37,004 bases of DNA from Dehalococcoidales bacterium (lineage in GTDB: Bacteria > Chloroflexota > Dehalococcoidia > Dehalococcoidales > GCA-2688105), in NCBI GenBank assembly GCA_002688105.1, contig NZBQ01000022.1, positions 1 through 37,004 of the forward strand, written 5' to 3'. Each line of letters starts with the position of its first letter. The stretch's first letter is position 1. Shown piece after piece: positions 8,490 to 14,815 of this stretch. The translations under genes were made by a program, and so were the position numbers. The notes beneath the pieces are model-generated. The model saw nothing but the letters and a program-made list of their open reading frames with translations, was not told the DNA's origin and did no database searches.

Positions 8490-10097
8490 ATGAAATACAG
8501 CAAAATCTTTCGAATCCTAGTAGCCGCCGCCATAATTTCGTGGCTGGCATTGGTTATACCGACAGCACCGGCAGCGGCTGTCACTTACCTTAGTGTGAGT
8601 CCAACTTCGGGTCGTGCCGGCGATACCGTTACTGTTACCTTAACCGGGCTTAGCGGCACTACGGCTGTGCTAGTCTTTAATGACACCAATCCAAAAACTG
8701 TTAGCATTACCACCTCCTCATACATTACCTCCTACACTATACCTACCAGCGCGACTCCAGGTGGACCAGATGGGACTGGCAACCAGATTAAAGTCATTGA
8801 CCATGCCTGGTGGCTATCTGGTGCCCCGGGGCACATTGAGGCTGTCACTTTCACGGTAATCACTGCCGAGATAACCATAGACCTAGACGAAGGTCCGGTG
8901 GGTACCGAGGTTGAGATTACCGGCACCGATTTTGATGATGGTGAAGATGTTACCATAGACTACGATGGTACCGATATTACTGATGACATAGTTGATGGTG
9001 AGACTTCAACCGATAGCAACGGCGATTTTACCAGCACCATTAGCATCCCGGAGAGCACTACCGGCAGCCATACCATAACCATCACTGGAGCCACTTCGGC
9101 TTACACCGAAACAGCTACCTTTACCGTTGAGTCTGAAGCAAGCCTCAGTCCTACTGAAGGCGGCGCCGGAACCGGGGTAACCGTCAGTGGCACCGGGTTT
9201 AAGACCAGCCAGTCAATAACCATTACCTTTGACGATGAGGAGCTTGATACCACCATTGAAACCGACACCAACGGCAGCTTCAGTGGTGCTTTTACCGTTC
9301 CCACCAAGGCCAAAGGCACCTATGAGGTAGAAATCGGTGACGGCACCAATAGTCATAGTTTCGACTTCGACATCTCAGCAAATGCCAGCCTCGATCTGGC
9401 CACCGGGCATATTGGTACCACGCTTACTATTAGCGGTAACGGATTTGTTGCCAGCGGAACCGTTACTGTTAAATATGGTGATACTTTAATAGCTACCACT
9501 ACGGCTGCTGTAAACGGTGACTTTGAGGTTATCTTTGAAGTCCCCGCCAGTCAATCTGGGGACCACACTATAATCGTCAGTGATAGCATCAACATCAAGC
9601 AATTTACCTTCACCATGGAATCAGAAGCACCACCAATACCGCCGCCACTGTTACCCGAAGATGGCTCAAAAGTTGAGGCGGAGGTATACTTTGACTGGAA
9701 AGATGTCGACGACCCCAGCGAGGTAACTTATACCTTCCAGATTGCTACCGCTAAGGCTTTTACCCCCCCCTCTATAGTGCTGGAGGAAAAGGGTTTAACC
9801 AGTTCGGAATACACCATCACTGAAGAAGAGACGCTGGAACCAGTAGGTGAGGATGAGCCCTACTATTGGCGGGGAAAAGCTATAGATGGTGCCTCCAATG
9901 AGAGCGAATGGACAGTCCCCGACTCATTTCACTTTGGCTCTCAACTTGTATCTCCTGTATCTCCTGTATCTCCTGTATCTCCGACGAAGAAGATAGAAGA
10001 TTGGCTTCTATACACCTTGATAGGTGTTGGGGCATTCCTGTGTGGTCTCCTCGGCTTTTGGATTGGCCGGAGAACCGCCTATTCTTCATATTATTAA
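8490..10097 (+). CDS. Second TIG/IPT-repeat surface protein, paralogue of the preceding gene
   Basis: The 535-residue protein has the same plan as its upstream neighbour: signal peptide (1-30, ending APAAA), TIG-like repeats starting SPTSGRAGDTVTVTL, DEGPVGTEVEITG, LSPTEGGAGTGVTVSG and LATGHIGTTLTISG, a FN3-like module with YTFQIATAKAF and YYWRGKAIDGASNESEW, one membrane helix (about 508-528) and a GRRTAYSSYY tail. It differs by very acidic, Thr/Asp-rich middle repeats and by a VSPVSPVSP linker before the membrane helix, encoded by a 9-bp tandem repeat. It starts 21 bases after the first gene and ends about 30 bases before a terminator-like hairpin, so it closes the operon. Confidence 0.85.
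   Translation: MKYSKIFRILVAAAIISWLALVIPTAPAAAVTYLSVSPTSGRAGDTVTVTLTGLSGTTAVLVFNDTNPKTVSITTSSYITSYTIPTSATPGGPDGTGNQIKVIDHAWWLSGAPGHIEAVTFTVITAEITIDLDEGPVGTEVEITGTDFDDGEDVTIDYDGTDITDDIVDGETSTDSNGDFTSTISIPESTTGSHTITITGATSAYTETATFTVESEASLSPTEGGAGTGVTVSGTGFKTSQSITITFDDEELDTTIETDTNGSFSGAFTVPTKAKGTYEVEIGDGTNSHSFDFDISANASLDLATGHIGTTLTISGNGFVASGTVTVKYGDTLIATTTAAVNGDFEVIFEVPASQSGDHTIIVSDSINIKQFTFTMESEAPPIPPPLLPEDGSKVEAEVYFDWKDVDDPSEVTYTFQIATAKAFTPPSIVLEEKGLTSSEYTITEEETLEPVGEDEPYYWRGKAIDGASNESEWTVPDSFHFGSQLVSPVSPVSPVSPTKKIEDWLLYTLIGVGAFLCGLLGFWIGRRTAYSSYY
9951..9982 (+). repeat. 9-bp tandem repeat (TCTCCTGTA, about 3.5 copies) inside the second TIG gene
   Basis: TCTCCTGTA is repeated three times exactly plus a partial copy and encodes VSPVSPVSP between the FN3-like module and the membrane helix. 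Because the unit is a multiple of three, slippage would change linker length without breaking the frame. Confidence 0.85.
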
Positions 10098-10127
10098 GAT
10101 GTTTTGGGGGATTTCCCCCACCCGCGA

Positions 10128-10163
10128 CTCCCTCTCCGTAAAAAGAGAGGGAGATTTGTTTAT
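10128..10163 (+). terminator. Terminator-like hairpin after the TIG operon
   Basis: CTCCCTCTC (10128-10136) pairs perfectly with GAGAGGGAG (10145-10153), followed by ATTTGTTT. A smaller hairpin GGGGGATTTCCCCC precedes it. The stem resembles other purine/pyrimidine-rich inverted repeats in this window, so it may be a dispersed repeat serving as a terminator. Confidence 0.6.
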
Positions 10164-10182
10164 AATAGGAACGCTACTCATG

Positions 10183-10425
10183 TTAAACTCCCATAGCCCC
10201 CTGTGGTGAGTATCGGCTAGCGGCTTCGACCAGCAATGCCAAGCTCATCAAGAAGTCATCATACCCCTGGGCCGGGTCAACATAGAAATTCATGGTCTGG
10301 CTGGGACGATACTGGCTCTTGGCTTTCTCCAAAACAGGTTTGGCATTTCAACCTCCCCATCCACCGGGTGTAAAACTTATCTCCGGGTGGATTGCTGGTC
10401 TCAATTATCTAAGACTATAGCATAC
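10183..10425 (-). pseudogene. Decayed C-terminus of a terminase large-subunit-like protein
   Basis: On the minus strand, 10185 back to about 10350 reads KPVLEKAKSQYRPSQTMNFYVDP then AQGYDDFLMSLALLVEAASRYS, ending PQGAMGV-stop. The GYDDFLMSLAL stretch resembles the last acidic motif of the terminase nuclease domain (HDD.xxALA). Immediately upstream, in another frame, lies GDKFYTRWMGRL, so a frameshift separates the two parts; before that the sequence is full of stops. No intact ATPase part is present. I infer the tail of a degraded phage-terminase-like gene belonging to the cassette that begins near 10955. Confidence 0.45.
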
Positions 10426-10528
10426 CAATTGCAGCTAAGTTTATTACAATACCGCGCTGAACAAACCGCTAAATTGTGACCTTAATCTGTATATAGTCTG
10501 ATCTCTGAGACACTCTAAAAGGGTAGGG

Positions 10529-10559
10529 TCTTGTTGATATTCAACAAGAGCTGTATAAT
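10529..10559 (+). promoter_or_regulatory. Promoter-like site overlapped by a 21-bp perfect palindrome
   Basis: TCTTGTTGA TAT TCAACAAGA (10529-10549) is a perfect inverted repeat with a 3-base centre. TTGTTG (10531-10536) and a consensus TATAAT (10554-10559) are 17 bases apart, so the palindrome covers the -35 box and most of the spacer, as an operator would. No convincing gene starts downstream on the plus strand. Confidence 0.5.
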
Positions 10560-10594
10560 CGGCATAGCTAAAAGGACTTCATTTCGGAGCAAGC

Positions 10595-10789
10595 TCATAC
10601 TTCCACTAGGGGGTAAGGAGGAATAGGATGCCCATCATCAATACCCTCAACGCCAGTAGCTAGCTCAAAATCAAGCTGCTCTGCCTCATCAAGAACCTTA
10701 GAATAGAAACCATGTTTACGAGCGTTCTGATTTCCTTCTGGGGCGCCTCGTTTTCTTTTCACTTCCGCAGACATACGGCTTATCTCCAC
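10595..10789 (-). CDS. Small hypothetical protein with a terminase small-subunit-like N-terminus
   Basis: The 64-residue frame contains KRKRGAPEGNQNARKHGFYSKVLDEAEQLDFELA. The RGAPxGNQNAxKHGF motif is typical of the N-termini of small terminase-like and related phage or plasmid DNA-binding proteins. The C-terminus (IDDGHPIPPYPLVEV) is short, so the protein is probably truncated compared with relatives. It overlaps the upstream minus-strand ORF (10716-10919) by 74 bases in another frame, and the terminase-like remnant lies downstream. It may be a living small gene or a decaying remnant; I cannot tell. Confidence 0.45.
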   Translation of the reverse strand: MEISRMSAEVKRKRGAPEGNQNARKHGFYSKVLDEAEQLDFELATGVEGIDDGHPIPPYPLVEV

Positions 10790-10919
10790 TATTCAAGAGC
10801 CTGGCCGTGGCCAGGACAAGGGTATGGGCGGCTAAGTCCCATCTCTGGCTCTCTACGGCTAACCTCAATAGCCTCATAGCCTTCCCCTTTCTACATACAT
10901 CGGTTTCATAAGAGCACAT
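10716..10919 (-). CDS. Small hypothetical protein at the head of the terminase-like cassette
   Basis: The frame reads MRLLRLAVESQRWDLAAHTLVLATARLLNSG from an internal ATG at 10877, after an opening MCSYETDVCRKGKA. AGAAAGGGGAAGGCT precedes the internal ATG, which makes that the better start. RWDLAAHTLV looks like real helical protein sequence. The function is unknown. The upstream ATG lies inside the repeated LexA-like element, and the reading frame runs into the next small ORF with a 74-base overlap, a compact phage-like arrangement. Confidence 0.4.
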   Translation of the reverse strand: MCSYETDVCRKGKAMRLLRLAVESQRWDLAAHTLVLATARLLNSGDKPYVCGSEKKTRRPRRKSERS

Positions 10920-10955
10920 ATGTTCTAAGATGGCTATCAGGTTTTGTCGCCTTTT
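10901..10955. repeat. Dispersed direct repeat, copy 2, with a LexA-like half-palindrome
   Basis: This is the partner of 6586-6642. It carries GCACATATGTTC, one mismatch from GAACNNNNGTTC, and the identical block TTTTGTCGCCTTTT. It sits at the start of the minus-strand small ORFs and also 12 bases upstream of the plus-strand promoter at 10968. Confidence 0.7.
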
Positions 10956-10967
10956 GGACCTTTCGCA

Positions 10968-10995
10968 TTGATATTGACGGCATACCCGTTATAAA
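10968..10995 (+). promoter_or_regulatory. Promoter for the zinc-ribbon protein gene
   Basis: TTGATA (10968-10973) and TATAAA (10990-10995) are 16 bases apart, placing the transcript start near 11002, only about 13 bases before the ATG at 11015. Confidence 0.55.
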
Positions 10996-11014
10996 ATGAG
11001 CCAGGACGGAAAAG

Positions 11015-11710
11015 ATGAGTGTTGCCAAACGACTTAACCAGCTACAGAGGATTGACCTTGAAGTTGAGTCTAAAGAGCAGGCTCTCCAGCAGATTACCAG
11101 CCAGCTCGGAGACAATCAGACAGTGGTCAGGGTTCAAAACAAACTTGCCCTCGAAACCCATAATCTGGAAGAATTGAGGAAGCAGCAGCACTCCGCAGAA
11201 TGGGAGATAGATAGTCTGGAAAGTAAACTCGCCACGGTTGAAAAGGAGCTATACAGTGGCCGGATAGGAAACCCCAAAGAGCTGACCAACCTCCAGCATG
11301 AGGTTGACGGATTGAGAGCCAAACGCAGCCAACTGGAGGATGAAGCACTGGAGATAATGGATAAGGTTGAGTTGACCGAGGCAGGCGTAGCTACACTAAG
11401 TAATGAGCTTAAAACAGTGGAGACGAAGTGGCACCGCCAGCAACAGCAGCTATCAGCCGAGATGAAGGAAATCAAAACCAAGCTGTCTGACCTCAAGCAT
11501 AAGCGGCAGGTGCTGTTAGCCGAAATTGACCCCAAGGCAGTTGAGTTATACCATGAACTCAGCAGACAAAAAAGACAGGCAGTAGCTAAAATAGAGCAGG
11601 GAATATGCGGCAGTTGCCGCATATCGTTACCAATTACTGATTTGCAGCGGGCGAGAAGTGGTGACCTGGTGCAATGTAGCAGTTGTGGGCGTATCTTGTT
11701 CCAGGCTTGA
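11015..11710 (+). CDS. Coiled-coil protein with C-terminal C4 zinc ribbon (COG1579)
   Basis: Residues 1-180 form a long heptad-rich coiled coil (LEVESKEQALQQITSQL, EIDSLESKLATVEKEL, LTNLQHEVDGLRAKRSQLEDEA). The C-terminus is a zinc ribbon with Cys198, Cys201, Cys221 and Cys224 (CGSCRISLP...VQCSSCGRILF). The motif SGRIGNPKELTNLQHEV is characteristic of the family (COG1579, zf-RING_7 type). Such proteins are thought to bind nucleic acid or act as chaperones; the role is not established. RNase HI follows 16 bases after the stop, a common neighbour in related genomes as I recall, suggesting one transcript concerned with RNA or DNA metabolism. Confidence 0.88.
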   Translation: MSVAKRLNQLQRIDLEVESKEQALQQITSQLGDNQTVVRVQNKLALETHNLEELRKQQHSAEWEIDSLESKLATVEKELYSGRIGNPKELTNLQHEVDGLRAKRSQLEDEALEIMDKVELTEAGVATLSNELKTVETKWHRQQQQLSAEMKEIKTKLSDLKHKRQVLLAEIDPKAVELYHELSRQKRQAVAKIEQGICGSCRISLPITDLQRARSGDLVQCSSCGRILFQA

Positions 11711-11725
11711 AGCTGCCAAAAAGGG

Positions 11726-12157
11726 GTGAGGTTGATAAATAATCCAGAAAAGATGACGAAGGTAGAGAGAGTGGTAATATGCGCTGACGGTGCCTCACGG
11801 GGCAACCCCGGGCTGGCAGCGATAGGAGCTACCATAAAGGACAGGCAGGGCAGGCTCATTGCCTCCGTCTCTCAATGCATCGGCAGGACGACCAATAACC
11901 AGGCGGAATATAGAGCACTTATCGCTGCCCTAGAAGAAGCCACCAGGCTGGGTGCCAGGGAGGTAGCTATAAATTTAGACTCACAGCTAGTAGTGAGGCA
12001 AATCAGGGGCGAGTACCGGGTGAAAAAAGCCGAGCTTAAACCCCTATACCAACGAGTAAAGCAACTGCAAAGTTGCCTGGAAAGCTGCACCATCAATTAT
12101 ATTCCACGCCAGCAAAACATAGAGGCTGACAGGATGGCAAACAGCGCCTTAAAGTGA
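11726..12157 (+). CDS. rnhA: Ribonuclease HI family protein
   Basis: RNase HI degrades the RNA strand of RNA-DNA hybrids. The acidic catalytic set is visible: Asp21 in ICADGASRGNPG, Glu61 in TTNNQAEYRAL, Asp85 in INLDSQLVV and Asp135 in NIEADRMAN. At 143 residues it is the short type, lacking the basic handle of E. coli RNase HI. The start is ambiguous: GTG at 11726, TTG at 11732 (best spaced after AAGGGGTGAGG) or ATG at 11753 (no ribosome binding site). It is followed by the RNase P RNA gene. Confidence 0.9.
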   Translation: MRLINNPEKMTKVERVVICADGASRGNPGLAAIGATIKDRQGRLIASVSQCIGRTTNNQAEYRALIAALEEATRLGAREVAINLDSQLVVRQIRGEYRVKKAELKPLYQRVKQLQSCLESCTINYIPRQQNIEADRMANSALK

Positions 12158-12178
12158 TTAGTTAGCTACCATTCATAG

Positions 12179-12207
12179 TTGACTTATATTGTCTTCCATA
12201 CTACAGT
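12179..12207 (+). promoter_or_regulatory. Promoter of rnpB
   Basis: TTGACT (12179-12184), 17 bases, TACAGT (12202-12207). The predicted start near 12213 coincides with the first strand of the RNase P P1 helix. Confidence 0.65.
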
Positions 12208-12211
12208 ATAA

Positions 12212-12575
12212 GTAGGTCAAGTAAACCGGGTGACCGCTCGCTTTAAGCGGGAGGAAAGTCCGAGCTCCACCGGGCAGGATGCTGGGTAACACCCAGGAGG
12301 GGTGACCCTACGGAAAGTGCCACAGAAACATACCGGTCGCCCATGGCGACTAAGGGTGAAATGGTGAGGTAAGAGCTCACCAGCGGCTGGGTGACCAGTC
12401 GGCTGGGCAAACCCCATCCGGAGCAAGACCAAATAGAGGGACTAAAGGGACGCCCGGCCTGTTCCCCGGGTCGGTCGCTTGACCCTGATGGTAACGTCAG
12501 GGCTAGATGGATGGTCACCGCTCCGACTCGTCGGAGTACAGAACTCGGCTTACAGGTTTACTTGACCTGCTGCTC
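12212..12575 (+). ncRNA. rnpB: RNase P RNA (class A)
   Basis: The catalytic RNA of RNase P, which matures tRNA 5' ends, is recognised by its conserved core: GAGGAAAGTCCGAGCTCC near the 5' end, ACAGAAACATACCGG in the middle, GGTGAGGTAAGAGCTCACC (hairpin) and ACAGAACTCGGCTTACAG at the 3' end. The ends are defined by a perfect 14-bp P1 helix, AGGTCAAGTAAACC (12214-12227) with GGTTTACTTGACCT (12555-12568). A T-run (CTCTTTTT) follows within 10 bases, so the 3' end probably terminates there. Length is about 360 nt. ORFs reported across this span are artefacts. Confidence 0.95.
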
Positions 12576-12769
12576 TTTTTGAGGCTCATTGCTTGCACGC
12601 TTTTCCAAGCGGTTACTTTTTCAAAATAAACTTTTCATTTCCAGATGGAGGTGAGAAAAGGGAAGTAAAAGTGTAATAATCGGACGGCTTAAGGTCTAAT
12701 CAAGGTTAAAAGCATAGCGCCAACAGCCGTCAACAAGTTTGCCAGCCAACTCAGTGAAGCATATAGTAT

Positions 12770-13036
12770 ATGCTTATGGAAACCCTTAATCCCGTAGCTC
12801 ATGACTTCGTTCTCTATTGCGTTCAACGCCACGGGAAGGAATGGCCAGCTCTCTACGATGAGATGTGTTGGGTAGCTGGGCATCGCTTGTTCAGGGGGCT
12901 GGGCTATGCCGATTTAAGAAAGCTGGGGATATCCCTAAGTCTTACCAATATAGAGGATACTATCAGGATGGTAGATATCGTCACCGCTGAAAAGCATGGG
13001 GCTTATAGCCGTAAAGACACCGATTCTGCCGCCTGA
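12770..13036 (+). CDS. Conserved-looking small hypothetical protein
   Basis: The 88-residue protein reads VAHDFVLYCVQRHGKEWPALYDEMCWVAGHRLFRGLGYADLRKLGISLSLTNIEDTIRMVDIV, with amphipathic helices and no membrane segment. I do not recognise a characterised family, though similar small proteins may occur in Dehalococcoidia. The composition is clearly protein-like. ATG codons at 12770 and 12776 both lack a strong ribosome binding site, and an in-frame TAG sits just upstream, so the start cannot lie further back. It lies between rnpB and the S41 protease gene, about 190 bases after the RNA. Confidence 0.6.
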   Translation: MLMETLNPVAHDFVLYCVQRHGKEWPALYDEMCWVAGHRLFRGLGYADLRKLGISLSLTNIEDTIRMVDIVTAEKHGAYSRKDTDSAA

Positions 13037-13178
13037 ATGAATATTGCACCACCCTGCTTATAAATTTTAGCTTTGTTTAGCAACCCTATCCCCTAGTTAT
13101 CCCTTTCATTCTCAAGCTTTTCTTAATGAAGAATCAATTCAATTTTGCCACCAAACACTTTAAGGGAGAGTAAGTCCG

Positions 13179-14321
13179 ATGTCAAAAACAATAAGAATTA
13201 CGGCGATAGTTCTATTATTAGTGGTGAGCCTTGCCTTTGCTTTTGGAGCTGGCTGTGCTCTAGGTTACAAAACTCCACCAGTCCCAAGGCAGGGTTTTGA
13301 TACCGTGGCTGAGGTATGGAACCTAATCCTCCAAGATTACGTGGACAAGGACAGCCTTGATACCAGCCTCTTGAGCCAAGGAGCCATCAAGGGGATGTTA
13401 GAGGCACTAGATGACCCCTATACCTCATACCTGGATGCTGAAGCCTATCATCTGGCTTCGGGTAACATGGAAGGAAAATTTGAGGGTATTGGTGCTGAGG
13501 TAGCCGTTGAGGACGAGCAGTTAATGATTATCGCTCCTATTGCCAATTCACCAGCGGCTAAGGCAGGTATTAGAGCCGGTGATAAAATCATAGAGGTCGA
13601 TGGCAGGCCTACCTCAGAGATGAGTCTAGCTGAGGCGGTGCTTAACATCCGTGGCCTAAAGGGGTCACCCGTCAAACTCCTCATCCTTCACCAAGGTGAG
13701 AGCGAACCGGTGGAAATTGAGATAATTAGAGCTGAAATTGAAATGTCCAGTGTCAACTATGAGATGAGGGGAGATATCGCTTACATTGGCATTACCCATT
13801 TTTCTCAGCGCACCAATGAGGAGTTATCCCATGCGCTCCAGCTTATAATCGATGAAGCACCTACCGGTATCGTCCTTGACCTGCGCCGTAATCCCGGAGG
13901 TATACTCCAGACAGTGATTGATGTAACCAGCCACTTCTTGGAAGATGGTGTGGTCGGTAATGTAGTGGATAACCAAGGCAATAGTTCGGCTCTCACGGTT
14001 AAATCAACTGGAGTGGTTACTGACCTGCCTTTAGTAGTTCTAGTAAACAGCTATAGTGCCAGCGGCAGTGAGTTATTGGCTGGAGCCCTGCAAGACTATG
14101 CTCGTGCCACCATTGCCGGCACCCAGACCTATGGCAAAGGCAGTGTCAATGTCCTGCGTCAGCTCGGCGATGGTTCAGGGTTACGTATAACCACGGCTCG
14201 CTGGTTTACCCCCAGTGGTCGTCAGATAGAAGGTGAAGGGATAGAGCCTGACTATGAGCTTAAGCTTGAGGGAGAGGCTGCTATCCAATGGGCTATTGAC
14301 TACCTGAAGAGCAATGAATGA
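13179..14321 (+). CDS. ctpA: S41 family C-terminal processing peptidase (CtpA-like)
   Basis: A carboxyl-terminal serine protease acting outside the membrane. Residues 6-28 form a signal anchor (ITAIVLLLVVSLAFAFGAG). The N-terminal helical part includes LDDPYTSYLD, the PDZ domain spans about 98-180 (GIGAEVAV...SPAAKAGIRAGDKIIEVDG), and the protease core has LDLRRNPGG, NSYSASGSELLAGALQDY (Ser295) and TQTYGKGSV (Lys320), the Ser-Lys dyad of the family. At 380 residues it is of normal length. GGGAG lies about 10 bases before the ATG. Cys26 could be read as a poor lipobox (FGAGC), but a transmembrane anchor is more likely. Confidence 0.93.
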   Translation: MSKTIRITAIVLLLVVSLAFAFGAGCALGYKTPPVPRQGFDTVAEVWNLILQDYVDKDSLDTSLLSQGAIKGMLEALDDPYTSYLDAEAYHLASGNMEGKFEGIGAEVAVEDEQLMIIAPIANSPAAKAGIRAGDKIIEVDGRPTSEMSLAEAVLNIRGLKGSPVKLLILHQGESEPVEIEIIRAEIEMSSVNYEMRGDIAYIGITHFSQRTNEELSHALQLIIDEAPTGIVLDLRRNPGGILQTVIDVTSHFLEDGVVGNVVDNQGNSSALTVKSTGVVTDLPLVVLVNSYSASGSELLAGALQDYARATIAGTQTYGKGSVNVLRQLGDGSGLRITTARWFTPSGRQIEGEGIEPDYELKLEGEAAIQWAIDYLKSNE

Positions 14322-14332
14322 CAAATAGGTAA

Positions 14333-14431
14333 GCTAATGGAGTCAGGGACAATAACCAGCTCGTATCCAATATAGCCGATTGGCTAGCCGGCCCCGCTGA
14401 GGGGGAAGAAAAGGAAGCGGAAGAGGATTAG
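14333..14431 (+). pseudogene. Short C-terminal protein fragment (ABC-transport/DUF4350-like), remnant
   Basis: Between the protease gene and the metallopeptidase gene one frame reads ANGVRDNNQLVSNIADWLAG and then an acidic tail ending at TAG (14429-14431). DNxQLVSNIADWLA resembles the C-termini of GldG/DUF4350-type proteins, where a residue pair before NAVDWL is common. No start codon or upstream part is present, so this would be the last 32 codons of a lost gene. The assignment is tentative. Confidence 0.3.
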
Positions 14432-14434
14432 GCT

Positions 14435-14806
14435 ATGGACAGAGAAAAATTTGAGTGGCTGGTAGCGAAGGCAGTGGATAGTCTGCCCGAAGAGTTTCGC
14501 ACCAAACTAGCCAACATCGATGTGGTGGTGGCGGATTGGCCAACTCAAGGTCAATTGGCTGAGGCCGGACTTAAACGCGGTCATACTTTACTGGGTCTTT
14601 ATGAAGGTGTGCCCCTAACCAAACGGGGCAGTCACTACGGATTGGTGCCCCCGGACAAAATAACCATCTTTCAGAAGCCGATTGAGGCTGAGGGCAGACA
14701 TGAGGCCGAGATTATTGCCGAAATACAGAGGGTAGTGAGGCACGAAATAGCCCACCATTTTGGCATTGGGGATGCCCGGCTGAATCAGCTCGAGAAAGGC
14801 ATATAA
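14435..14806 (+). CDS. Small zinc metallopeptidase (zincin, PF06262-like)
   Basis: The 123-residue protein carries VRHEIAHHFGIGDARLNQL, a minimal HExxHxxG zincin motif (His103, Glu104, His107), near the C-terminus. The N-terminal part (FEWLVAKAVDSLPEEFRTKLANIDVVVADWP) and LLGLYEGVPLTKRG are typical of this family of small metallopeptidases. Substrates are unknown. GAGG lies about 9 bases before the ATG. It runs towards elp3, whose stop is 9 bases away on the other strand. Confidence 0.88.
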   Translation: MDREKFEWLVAKAVDSLPEEFRTKLANIDVVVADWPTQGQLAEAGLKRGHTLLGLYEGVPLTKRGSHYGLVPPDKITIFQKPIEAEGRHEAEIIAEIQRVVRHEIAHHFGIGDARLNQLEKGI

Positions 14807-14815
14807 AATCATGGG

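Noticed and set aside
9951-9982. Possible CRISPR-like or regulatory repeat
   Set aside because: The units are contiguous 9-mers in frame within a coding linker, with no spacers.
11134-11859. 241-residue minus-strand ORF
   Set aside because: It is antisense to the zinc-ribbon coiled-coil gene and the start of rnhA, Ser/Cys/Leu-rich as expected from reversed coding sequence, with no family resemblance.
12217-12582. Several ORFs on both strands (12217-12432, 12243-12518, 12391-12582)
   Set aside because: They lie inside the RNase P RNA, whose conserved core and P1 helix are unmistakable.
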